In this document: positions 8,927-16,338 of the stretch, in pieces
Numbering within the stretch: position 1 is the first letter of the stretch
Layout: each line of letters starts with the position of its first letter
Assembly (NCBI RefSeq): GCF_043769475.1
Contig: NZ_CP171729.1
Coordinates: 248,001-312,000 of the forward strand
From: Allomesorhizobium sp043769475
Lineage (GTDB): Bacteria > Pseudomonadota > Alphaproteobacteria > Rhizobiales > Rhizobiaceae
Direction of reading: 5' to 3'
Length of the DNA stretch: 64,000 nucleotides
Notes under the pieces: generated by a model
The model's input: the letters and a program-made list of their open reading frames with translations, nothing else
Databases searched by the model: none
What the model was told of the DNA's origin: nothing
Made by a program: the position numbers and the translations under genes

Positions 8927-9607
8927 ATGCCTAAGCGAATAGTCGGCCTTATCGCTCTTTTAGTCCTAGTCCTGCTTCTTGCCGGGCTGGTGGCGCGATA
9001 TCATCCAGTTGCCATAGACTACCTGCGCCAGCTCGAAAACCGTCGCCTGCTCGCCGCGGATTGGCGGAAGCTCATTCCGGAGCGGCGCGACGCACTCCTC
9101 AACGACCCCGCTGCGCCAACTGCTGGCAACCCGAATGGCGACGTCCCTCTGGTGGTGTTTTTGGACTACAACTGCCCGCACTGCCGGACGGCAGACCTTA
9201 TCATCCAGCAAGCCCTCAAGGACGATCCCAAGCTGAAGGTTGTCTATAAAGAGACTCCGGTCCTGGGACCGGATTCCAAATTCGCCGCAATGGCGGCGCT
9301 CGCCTCCCGCAAACAGGGAAAATATGAGCCGTTCCACCACGCCCTTATGGCTGCTCCCGGCCCGCTCAGCGAATTCTCAATCTTGACTATCGCACGACAC
9401 ATGGGCCTCGACGTTGAGCAGCTCAAGCGGGACATGAAAGATCCCGCCATCGAAGACGCCCTCGCGCGCAATCGCGCGCTCGCCACCGAGCTGCACATCA
9501 CCGGCACGCCGGCCTTGGTGCTCGGCGACGAAGTGATCGCAGGGGTGCCCGAGAGTCCGACGTTGGAACGCTTAATCGCCAAAGAGCGGGAAAAAGCTAA
9601 GCGTTGA
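8927..9607 (+). CDS. DsbA-family thiol-disulfide oxidoreductase
   Basis: The 226-residue protein has an N-terminal membrane anchor or signal segment (about residues 5-25). It then has a thioredoxin-fold domain with the active site C83-P-H-C86 in VVFLDYNCPHC and the cis-proline loop ITGTPALVLGDEV near residue 195. It should act in the periplasm on protein disulfides, as in DsbA/Com1-type proteins. The DNA just downstream holds a decayed ccdA-like gene, and a TlpA-like thioredoxin lies convergent to it, so the locus once coded for a small thiol-redox pathway. The gene appears intact. Confidence 0.85.
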   Translation: MPKRIVGLIALLVLVLLLAGLVARYHPVAIDYLRQLENRRLLAADWRKLIPERRDALLNDPAAPTAGNPNGDVPLVVFLDYNCPHCRTADLIIQQALKDDPKLKVVYKETPVLGPDSKFAAMAALASRKQGKYEPFHHALMAAPGPLSEFSILTIARHMGLDVEQLKRDMKDPAIEDALARNRALATELHITGTPALVLGDEVIAGVPESPTLERLIAKEREKAKR

Positions 9608-9630
9608 TACCGCGCCCGACCACCAACTTC

Positions 9631-9960
9631 GGCATTTTGACACAGGTGGCGGCCGGCGCAATCCCGTTCTCTGGCGGCCATGCATGCTGCCACTCGCCCC
9701 GGGCCAAATCCCCTACATGGCCGGCAACGCGGTGGGCGGCGGACCACGCCGCTCTATCGGCAGCGTGCAGTCCCGCATTCAGCGCGCTTCCTCAGCCTGG
9801 CCGAACGCGATCACACAGCTCGGGATCTATTCAGCCGGCCTTGGTGTTCCCGCCATCGGCCTCTTTCACCGAAAGCCCCTCGCCAAAGGAACAGGCACGA
9901 AGCGCGCCGGAGGCGTGCTTCAGATCGCGGCCGGCGCGACGATGGGTGATCGTACAAGTC
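9631..9960 (+). pseudogene. CcdA/DsbD-like cytochrome c biogenesis protein remnant
   Basis: In successive frames I can read AAGAIPFSGGHA, LPLAPGQIPYMAGN and then IYSAGLGVPAIGL followed by GTKRAGGVLQIAAGATMG. These match in order the first cysteine-proline helix, the following loop and the late helices of CcdA, which passes electrons across the membrane to periplasmic thioredoxins. Frameshifts and a large internal deletion remove most of the transmembrane core. Its place right after a DsbA-like gene supports the assignment. Confidence 0.55.
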
Positions 9961-10601
9961 CCCATTGTCAGAAGACACCGTTGACGTGGACGCCTCCGCG
10001 CCAAGGCCGGGCCGCCTGTCGACGGCGTGGCCCTTGGCGTGTTGATAAAGCCGCAGCCGTTCCAAGAAATCCCCGGTCGGAATGACGAAAATGACGTTGG
10101 CTGCAATCCCATGCACCTCCATCATGCCAGGCCGAGGCTCTGGTCGAGGTCACCTCATCGAGGATGACGGCGGCCGGAATTGCCTGGACCAAGCCGGGCC
10201 AAGCCGTGGGTGCCGGTGGTCCGGCATTGAAGTCCTGATATCGATTGAGCGACAGGGCTGCCCGTCGGACCGCCGGCGAAGGCAAGCGTGGGCTGCAGCA
10301 CCAGATCACAGGCATGCCGCCAGCCAAGCGATCCCATGTGCCTTGATGGCGATGCCGCCAAGATAGAATTCGCCACCGGCATGAGCCTCAGCGTGGTGGA
10401 GGTGTTGAGAGGCACCTGCGCCATACTGGCGAACGTTCGAAGCGGGCAAACCCGTAGCTCAGCTCATAGCCTGCCTAGCCAAAGGCGGGCATCGCAGCAG
10501 GCCGCCGTCCTTCGGACCTAGGCCCAAAAGATCGGGCCAGGCGATTTCGCAAGCCGGGCGTGTCCGCCCGGCCAATTCTGTCCCTCACACAATCCTGACG
10601 G
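9961..10601. other. Stretch without a supported gene
   Basis: Short overlapping frames on the minus strand (about 9830-10424) have fairly coding-like composition, but no family match and no consistent frame. They may be pieces of a decayed gene. No strong terminator was seen between the convergent ccdA remnant and tlpA-like gene. Confidence 0.45.
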
Positions 10602-11879
10602 TCAGCAAACGCCATACCAGCTGTCGAATCGGCCATCGTTTGGAGCCGCACACAGAGCGCCGTAACAAACCTTCTCACCCTTGAAGTTGGCCAGGAACTG
10701 CAGCAAATGCGATATTTCGTCCTGTTCATCTTCGTCCCGGATCAGCTCCGGACCGCCCAGCGACTTCAGTGTCAGCTCGATCAGCTCAATCGCCCGATCT
10801 TTGTTGCCGCTCTCGTGATAGTACAGCGCTGCCAGCCGATAAGACGAGAACTTGGGGCCTTCGCCTTGCGGGGGATTCAGCGCCAGGATGTGTTCCGACA
10901 GCTCTTTTCCCATCGCCAGGCGCTCAGCAGACGGAAAGTGCGAATGGTCAAAGTTCGGAAAGAAGAGTTCCTCTAGCGCCGCAATCATCCAATCCTCGGA
11001 GTTTCTGTTGATCGCGTCGCGAACGAATTGGCGCATGACGGGCAAGCCGGCCTGCATGTCGCGCATTTTGTGAATCAACAGATTCACCTGAGACCGGCGG
11101 AAACCGAGGTTGTCCGGCATCAAGGCGATGCCTTCTTGGATTGCCGAGCTCGCCGTCGTCCACTCCTCTTTCTCCACCGCCGCCCAATATCTGTCTTTGA
11201 TCGGCTTCTTCAGCGCTTGTTCGCGCGCTATGGTTTCGCCTTCCGCGATCCGCTCCGTATCTTCGGATTTCGCTTTGTCGCTGGCGCGCCAGCTGCCGTT
11301 GAGCACCTTCGGCAAGACCTCATCGAGTTCCATTGGATGACCGATGAAGGCGATGTGGCCGTCTCGGTCGACCACGAACGAAGTCGGGATCCCGACAGAA
11401 AGGCTGGCCTCCATCCAAAGCTTGTCCATTTCGCCTGTGGAGTCGAACGCGATCCGATAGTTCAGATTCGAGAACTTTTCGGTCAACCAAGCGTCCAAAT
11501 TGCTGCGGGCCTCATCGGCCGTTGGAGCGTCTTCAGAAGCCGCGACTCCGACGATCTCAACTCCGCTGTCCCTGTATTTCTCCTGCAGGTGCATCAGATG
11601 GGGCATGCCGTCCACACATGGGCCGCACCAAGTTGCCCAAAATTCGACGATGTACACTTTGCCAGGCTCGAAGCCGGTGAGGGGCTCCCCACGCAGCCAG
11701 GTTTCCACTTGAATCGAAGGCGCCGGGGACTCCATCTGCAAGACGCGGTGGTGTCCAAAGCTATTTCCAAAGGGTGAGGTTGTCGGCACGGCTGGTTTCC
11801 TCCTTAGAGACGGCACACGGGTCCATTTGCGTGCCATCAGTCGGTGTGCAAGGGCCATGCCAGCGAGCTCAGCGCGCAT
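10602..11879 (-). CDS. TlpA-like thioredoxin with C-terminal helical repeat region
   Basis: From the ATG at 11879 the product has about 425 residues. A TlpA/ResA-type thioredoxin domain carries the active site W-C85-G-P-C88 in VEFWATWCGPC and the conserved GIPTSFVVDRDGHIAFIGHP strand-turn. The remaining 240 residues are helical and TPR-like (ALYYHESGNKDRAIELIELTL). The N-terminus lacks a clear signal peptide, so the cellular location is uncertain; the in-frame start at 11837 is also possible. GGAGG lies 11 bases before the 11879 start. A TGT-N10-ACA site lies about 95 bases upstream, which suggests control by NifA. Periplasmic members reduce cytochrome c or other thiols. Confidence 0.75.
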   Translation of the reverse strand: MRAELAGMALAHRLMARKWTRVPSLRRKPAVPTTSPFGNSFGHHRVLQMESPAPSIQVETWLRGEPLTGFEPGKVYIVEFWATWCGPCVDGMPHLMHLQEKYRDSGVEIVGVAASEDAPTADEARSNLDAWLTEKFSNLNYRIAFDSTGEMDKLWMEASLSVGIPTSFVVDRDGHIAFIGHPMELDEVLPKVLNGSWRASDKAKSEDTERIAEGETIAREQALKKPIKDRYWAAVEKEEWTTASSAIQEGIALMPDNLGFRRSQVNLLIHKMRDMQAGLPVMRQFVRDAINRNSEDWMIAALEELFFPNFDHSHFPSAERLAMGKELSEHILALNPPQGEGPKFSSYRLAALYYHESGNKDRAIELIELTLKSLGGPELIRDEDEQDEISHLLQFLANFKGEKVCYGALCAAPNDGRFDSWYGVC

Positions 11880-11880
11880 A

Positions 11881-12047
11881 TGCTTTGAAACCTCCGCAAG
11901 GCCCAAGTGGCCGGTTGTAATGAACCTGACATTTTTGCCAGTGTTTGTTCTGAACCTGTCATATTTTCTGCCGCTGTCAGGCTTTGGACACGCTTCGCAT
12001 CGCCCAAAAAGCGTGGCCCATCCGCACGGTCCCGAAGCGCCAACACC
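11881..12047. repeat. Duplicated regulatory segment, copy 2
   Basis: This is the second copy of the segment at 8229-8370, lying directly upstream of the tlpA-like gene. The two GAACCTG(A/T)CA elements, the TGT-N10-ACA site and the CACGGTCCCGAAGCGCCAA block are all kept. Confidence 0.55.
11975..11990. promoter_or_regulatory. NifA-type upstream activator sequence (TGT-N10-ACA)
   Basis: TGT, CAGGCTTTGG, ACA, about 95 bases upstream of the tlpA-like start on the minus strand, which is a usual distance for a sigma-54 enhancer site. No canonical GG-N10-GC promoter was found between it and the gene. Confidence 0.5.
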
Positions 12048-12393
12048 GTGAGAACCGGTGCGACACCGCCGCATGACGTCGTGTCATGCATCGATGCCAA
12101 GCGCCTCGGCGTTGAGCTCGCCAGGCCAGAACATCATCGACGAGACGTTCAAGCTCGACCCGGGCGCGGAAAACGGCGCGAGGTTGTTCGGGGCGCCGAG
12201 CGGCAATGCCGCCGAGAAGGCCAAGACGCAGAAAAAGATTATCCGCGAGTTCCTTTCGGGCGAGAACGGTCTCCAGAAACTCGAGACCAGGCTGCCGCGC
12301 TGCATGAATTCCCGGTCGAATGCTACACCAATCGCGGCGCCTCCCGCACCGCCGATCAGTGGGGCAAAGTCTGGTCGCTGTTTACCTCCGAAT
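12048..12393 (+). other. Remnant coding sequence ending at the IS3 insertion
   Basis: Two frames here read like pieces of one protein: ETFKLDPGAENGARLFG up to KKIIREFLSGENGL, then in another frame ECYTNRGASRTADQWGKVWS. If the IS3 element and one copy of its AAT duplication are removed, the second frame ends in a stop (FTSE then TGA) exactly at the insertion site. I do not recognise the family. Confidence 0.4.
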
Positions 12394-12422
12394 TGGAGTG
12401 CGCCCCTTGGGGTGGACAGTGA

Positions 12423-13221
12423 TCAGGCTGCTGTTTTGCCAGTCTGCCGGATGTGCTGATCCTCGAACTGCTGCGGGCTGAGATATCCCAGCGCCGAATG
12501 GAGCCTGCGCTTGTTGTAGACCTCCTCGATGAAGTGGGGAAGGTGTCCGGCAACGTCCTCGGAGGTCTCGAAAGCCATGGGGTAGACGGCTTCGACCTTC
12601 AGCGTCTTCATGAAGCTCTCGGCCTTGGCGTTGTCGTACGGATTCCCCCTGCGCCCCATCGAGCCGATCAGACCGTTGGCGGCAAGAAGCTGCCGGTAGA
12701 TCTCAGCAGCATATTGCGAGCCGCGATCGGAGTGGTGGATGCAGCCGGCAGGTGGCATTCTTTGCTCGACAGCAACCTTCAAAGCCGCGACTGTCAGGCG
12801 TGCATCGATCGACCGGCCGATGGCGTAGCCGACGATCAGGCGCGACCAGGCATCGAAGGACGATGGCGACGTAGACGAAGCGGGTTGACAGGGCAACGTA
12901 GGTTATGTCGCTGACCCAGAGCTGGTTCGGCCCCGTCGGAACAATGTCTTGGGCCAGGTTCGGGAAGATCGGACCGCCGTGATCACTATCGGTTGTGGCA
13001 ATAAATCGCCGTCTGATCTTTGGTTGCAGGTCGTGTTCGCGCATCAGGCGCCGGATCTTTTTATTGTTCACGACCACGCCCTGCTGACGCAGGGCCGCAC
13101 CAACGCGGCGGTAGCCGTAGAATTCGAACTCGTCGCAGATGGCAAACATGGCCTCAACAATCGCCGTGTCGTCAGCCCGCTTTTCCGGACGGTCATAGTA
13201 GGTCGAGCGCGCGATGCCCAT
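12423..13221 (-). pseudogene. IS3-family transposase orfB, frameshifted
   Basis: The integrase (rve) domain is present in two frames. The first holds the helix-turn-helix-like start (MGIARSTYYDRP) and the first catalytic aspartate (WVSDITY). The second holds the second aspartate (HHSDRGSQYA) and the glutamate (AKAESFMKTLK). All three DDE residues are therefore encoded, but one extra T near 12870 shifts the frame between VAIVL and DAWSR. Removing it restores a full transposase of about 265 residues. Confidence 0.85.
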
Positions 13222-13571
13222 CAGCCGGCATCCTTCGGCGACGGAGATACCGTGGGGCCGGTGATAACGGATGTAGTCCCTCTTCTCGGCGGCCGTGCGC
13301 TTTTCAGAGTCCCCTTTAGGAACTCCAGTTCCAGGGCCTGCTTACCGACGAGCCGCTCAAGGGCGGCAATCCGAGCTTCGTATTCCTGGATCAGGTCGGC
13401 CGCCTGCGCATCGTCGTCGAAGGCGCCTTCCTCGTATTTGCGGACCCAGACGCGGATCAGGTTGCGGGTGATGTCGTGGCGTTTCGCCAACCCGTGCAGC
13501 GTCTCGCCGATCAGATATTCCTGCGCGACCTGACGCTTAAACTCGATGCTGTGTGTGCGGTATCTTGCCAT
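13221..13571 (-). CDS. IS3-family transposase orfA
   Basis: The 116-residue product is a typical IS3 OrfA: an N-terminal helix-turn-helix of the Tnp_1 type (IEFKRQVAQEYLIGETLHGLA, then RHDITRNLIRVWVRKYEEG) and a C-terminal leucine-zipper-like coiled coil (EARIAALERLVGKQALELEFL). It binds the element ends and joins OrfB by ribosomal frameshifting in active copies. Its end meets the start of orfB. Confidence 0.9.
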   Translation of the reverse strand: MARYRTHSIEFKRQVAQEYLIGETLHGLAKRHDITRNLIRVWVRKYEEGAFDDDAQAADLIQEYEARIAALERLVGKQALELEFLKGTLKSARPPRRGTTSVITGPTVSPSPKDAG

Positions 13572-13646
13572 GGTTCTCTCTTCGAAAACCCGACAAGACT
13601 GGTCAATCCCTCATGCCGAACTGTCCACCCCAAGGGGCGCACTCCA

Positions 13647-14186
13647 AATGAGCCCGTCACGCCGGATGGCGGTTTGCCGATAGCCGCCACTTGGCGCGCC
13701 TTGGCGGGGCAAACCTGCTGCACGCTCGACCGTCTCTTGATCCCGCATCGCGCACCAAATCGGGCCGCCAAACTCGTTCCTCTCGGCGATCGATCATCAC
13801 GCCGGATTGCCTGCTGAATCGCCAGGCGCATGGGCACATTTGTCGATCCGGCACCGGCGTCTGAGCGTGCGCAACCCCGTCGTCTGCACGCCGTCTGCCT
13901 GTTGCATGCACCGCGATCAGGCGATCTGTCTCCACGCGTCTTAAGGGCCATTCCCCTGCGGCTGGCTTGTCGACCTATGGGCGGTCAGGCCCGCCCGAAA
14001 CCCTCGCCGCCAGCTTTTTTCCCCGCCGCCTGCGGCGGCTTCCTCGCGCCGCTTCGCTTCAAAAAAGCCGCCCGCTCGGGTCCTTCGCTGCGCTGCGGCC
14101 CGTCGGTTCGGGCGGTCCGGACGCGCCCATAACGGTCCGCCATCGCAGGGGAATGGTCCTCGGCGACAGCAAAAGGAGACTTCGAA
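13647..14186. other. Non-coding leader upstream of the DUF736 gene
   Basis: No supported gene lies here. A long minus-strand frame covering 13941-14840 is only the antisense of the DUF736 region. The nested structure at 14013-14068 is listed separately. Confidence 0.55.
14013..14068. promoter_or_regulatory. Nested hairpin in the DUF736 leader
   Basis: GCTTTTTT at 14013-14020 pairs with AAAAAAGC at 14061-14068. Inside it GCCGCC/GGCGGC forms a six-pair stem with a TGC loop at 14025-14039. Like the ardC leader, this is a strongly folded stretch just before an element-specific gene. Function unknown. Confidence 0.4.
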
Positions 14187-14510
14187 ATGACCGCGATCGG
14201 TTACGTCACCAAGCAGGAAAACGGCGGCTACAAGGGCCAACTCAGGACGCTTAGCGTCCGCGCCGACATCGACATCGTGCCCAACCAAGCCAAGTCTGCC
14301 GACAACCATCCCGACTTCCGGGTGCTGACCCAGGGCGTCGAGGTCGGCGCCGGCTGGATCCGCACCGGCGAGATGTCCGGCAAGGACTATGTGAGCCTTT
14401 CCATCGCCGCACCGGAATTCGGCCCGCGCAAGCTCTACGCCAATCTCGGCCGCGCCGCCGGCCAGGACGATGACGACACCTACGCCGTCATCTGGAACCC
14501 GGCCGACTGA
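14187..14510 (+). CDS. DUF736 family protein
   Basis: The 107-residue protein matches DUF736 along its whole length: the start IGYVTKQENGGYKGQLRTLS, a central SADNHPDFRVL and GAGWIRTGE..SGKDYVSL, and the PRKLYANLGRA segment near the end. It is a small beta-rich protein found almost only on conjugative elements of alphaproteobacteria, usually near the relaxase. A strong AAGGAGA ribosome binding site stands seven bases before the ATG. Its biochemical role is not known; the position next to the excisionase and transfer genes suggests a role in DNA transfer or maintenance. Confidence 0.9.
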   Translation: MTAIGYVTKQENGGYKGQLRTLSVRADIDIVPNQAKSADNHPDFRVLTQGVEVGAGWIRTGEMSGKDYVSLSIAAPEFGPRKLYANLGRAAGQDDDDTYAVIWNPAD

Positions 14511-14672
14511 CCGGCCAGCTGGAGCCCTCGCGCCGCAATCGGCGCGGGGGTTACCCGCCCGCCGTCGCCCGAAGGGGCGGCGAAAACTCCCTGCCGACTC
14601 TTCGCCCGTCCCCGCGACGACCTCGCTCGCCGATCCTCGCCGTCGCTCCTCCTGAGCGAAAAGAGGATGATC

Positions 14673-14942
14673 ATGAACGACGAAAACGAGCGCGCAGCCC
14701 GCGCCAAGAAGGGCAGCCCGTTTCTCAACACCGCACAGGCGGCCTTCTATATCGGCCTGTCCCAGCGGACGCTCGAAAAGATGCGGCTGACCGGCGGCGG
14801 CCCGAAATACCGCAAGCACGGCCGCTATGTCCGCTATCATATAGACGAGCTCGACGACTGGTCGAAAGGCCGCTTGCAGGACTCCAAATCCGAGGGTGAC
14901 CAGAACGGCTCCGGCTCTGACGGCGATGAGGGCCGGTCATGA
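14673..14942 (+). CDS. rdfS: RdfS-like excisionase (AlpA/MerR-type helix-turn-helix)
   Basis: The 89-residue protein has a single winged helix-turn-helix: FLNTAQAAFYIGLSQRTLEKM followed by a KYRKHGRYVRYHIDELDDW wing, and an acidic tail. This is the form of recombination directionality factors. In ICEMlSymR7A the excisionase gene rdfS also lies just upstream of traF and rlxS, so the context supports the name. I chose the ATG at 14673 because AGAGG is six bases ahead; the ATG at 14667 touches it. The stop overlaps traF by four bases. Whether this protein drives excision is inferred. Confidence 0.7.
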   Translation: MNDENERAARAKKGSPFLNTAQAAFYIGLSQRTLEKMRLTGGGPKYRKHGRYVRYHIDELDDWSKGRLQDSKSEGDQNGSGSDGDEGRS

Positions 14943-15487
14943 GCGGGCGGCCTTCCATCCAGCTCATCGGCAGCCGGCTGCGGCGAATTCGGGCGCACGG
15001 AACCATCGCCGTTGCCGCGATCGGCCTGGGCCTGATCGGTTTCACCGCCCTCGTCAAACCCTCGCCCTGGCTCATCTGGAACGCCTCGGCGAGTGCGCCG
15101 GTCGGTCTCTACCGGGTTGGATTCACAGCGCCCGCACGCGGCGATCTGGTGCTCGTCCGCCCGCCGGAATCGGTCGCCGATCTCGCCGAAAATCGCGGCT
15201 ATCTGCCCCGCAATGTGCCGCTGGTGAAGCGCCTTGCCGCGCTGCCTGGCGAGCATGTCTGCGCTTTCAAAGACGGCATCATCATCGGCGGCAAGATCGT
15301 CGCGCGCCGCCTCGAGACCGATGCCCAAGGCCGGCCGCTGCCACTGTGGAACGAATGCGGAAAGCTCGCCGATGGCGAGGTTTTCCTGCTCGGCGGCAAG
15401 GCAGCCGGCTCCTTCGACAGCCGGTATTTCGGGCCAGTGCCGGCCGCGAATGTCATCGGGAGGCTCGTGCCGCTATGGACCGAGTGA
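14939..15487 (+). CDS. traF: TraF-type S26 signal peptidase
   Basis: The 182-residue protein has one N-terminal membrane segment (about residues 23-42) and the S26 catalytic motifs: the serine in ASAPVGLYRV (about residue 55) and the lysine in LVKRLAALPGEHV (about residue 99). TraF peptidases of IncP-like and ICE systems process the pilin TrbC, often cyclising it, in the inner membrane. Trb genes lie 15 kb downstream. The gene overlaps both its neighbours, rdfS and the transglycosylase gene, indicating one operon. Catalytic residues are present and the length is normal. Confidence 0.9.
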   Translation: MSGRPSIQLIGSRLRRIRAHGTIAVAAIGLGLIGFTALVKPSPWLIWNASASAPVGLYRVGFTAPARGDLVLVRPPESVADLAENRGYLPRNVPLVKRLAALPGEHVCAFKDGIIIGGKIVARRLETDAQGRPLPLWNECGKLADGEVFLLGGKAAGSFDSRYFGPVPAANVIGRLVPLWTE

Positions 15488-16161
15488 CCCTCCTGATGCT
15501 GGGCATGATCACGATAGCGCCATGCGCCTGTTCCGCCTCGACCGGCGCTGAACCGGTCGCCATCTCCCGTGATCCAGAGCTTCAACGATGGCAGGCGTTG
15601 GTATCGGAAGCCAGCAGGCGATTCCGTGTTCCCGAGGCCTGGATTTATGCTGTCATGGACGCCGAGAGCAACGGCAAGACCATGCTCGATGGCCGTCCCA
15701 TCACCTCCCATTCCGGCGCAATGGGCCTCATGCAAATCATGCCTGGCACCTATCGGGACATGGTTGCCGAGCACGGCCTGGGCGCCGATCCGCACGATCC
15801 GCGCGACAATATCCTCGCCGGAACAGCCTATCTCAGCGCCATGTATGACCGCTTCGGATTCCCCGGCCTGTTCGCTGCCTACAATGCAGGACCCGAACGT
15901 TACGAAGAGCATTTGCAGAAGGGTAGACCGCTTCCGAAGGAGACGGTTTCCTATCTGAAAGAACTCGAAGCGCCGGGGATTTCGGCCACCGACATGGACG
16001 AATTCAAACGCGAATCCGGCGCTCCAAAGGGACAAAAAGCTCCCTCCGGACGGTCGCTGTTCTTCCTTCGGGACGGAATTCGCGCTGGTGAAACGAACGG
16101 CGATCTCTTCGTGCCGCTCGCGAGCAATCGCGCTCGGCCGAAGAAGCCGGATCGCAGGTGA
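15475..16161 (+). CDS. Lytic transglycosylase (SLT/LT-type)
   Basis: From the ATG at 15475 the product has 228 residues: a short hydrophobic leader with a lipobox-like ..APCACS, then an SLT domain with the catalytic glutamate in YAVMDAESNG, GAMGLMQIMPGTYRDM, and the AYNAGPERYEEH end motif. It cleaves peptidoglycan to open a path for the transfer channel. A basic, poorly ordered tail follows. It overlaps traF by 13 bases, so the three genes are translated together, and it lies just before the probable oriT and relaxase gene. Confidence 0.88.
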   Translation: MDRVTLLMLGMITIAPCACSASTGAEPVAISRDPELQRWQALVSEASRRFRVPEAWIYAVMDAESNGKTMLDGRPITSHSGAMGLMQIMPGTYRDMVAEHGLGADPHDPRDNILAGTAYLSAMYDRFGFPGLFAAYNAGPERYEEHLQKGRPLPKETVSYLKELEAPGISATDMDEFKRESGAPKGQKAPSGRSLFFLRDGIRAGETNGDLFVPLASNRARPKKPDRR

Positions 16162-16338
16162 TGTGCGGGCGGTGCGGGGCCGGGGGAGGGGCGGGCGCGT
16201 AAGGCAAGATAAAGGCACCGCCTCCATGAGGCGGTTAAGTTGCTGTCTGCACATCGTTTTTCGCGGAGGCTGCTTGCGCGCGCCGGAGGCTGAGGCGCGC
16301 AAGCCTTTGATCCTGCTACTAAATATCCGGAGGCTGGC
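16162..16338. other. Probable origin of transfer (oriT) region
   Basis: The gap between the transglycosylase and relaxase genes holds two inverted repeats: ACCGCCTC/GAGGCGGT at 16217-16235 with a three-base loop, and GCTTGCGCGC/GCGCGCAAGC at 16272-16304 with a 13-base loop. Relaxases of this group nick next to such repeats, and in the related ICEMlSymR7A the oriT is close to rlxS. The exact nick site cannot be read from sequence alone. Confidence 0.5.

Larger units (their letters stand above)
12394..13646 (-). mobile_element. IS3-family insertion sequence with intact ends
   Basis: The element is 1,253 bp. Its ends are perfect inverted repeats of 27 bp starting TGGAGTGCGCCCC, and it is flanked by the direct repeat AAT (12391-12393 and 13647-13649), the three-base target duplication usual for IS3. 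It carries orfA and orfB on the minus strand. The orfB frame is broken, so the copy is probably not autonomous. Confidence 0.9.

Noticed and set aside
11880..12060. A sigma-54 -24/-12 promoter next to the NifA-type sites
   Set aside because: I looked for GG-N10-GC on both strands near 297, 8291 and 11975 and found no convincing match, so no promoter is called.
13941..14840. 299-codon minus-strand frame over the DUF736 and rdfS genes
   Set aside because: Both genes below it on the plus strand have strong ribosome binding sites and family matches.
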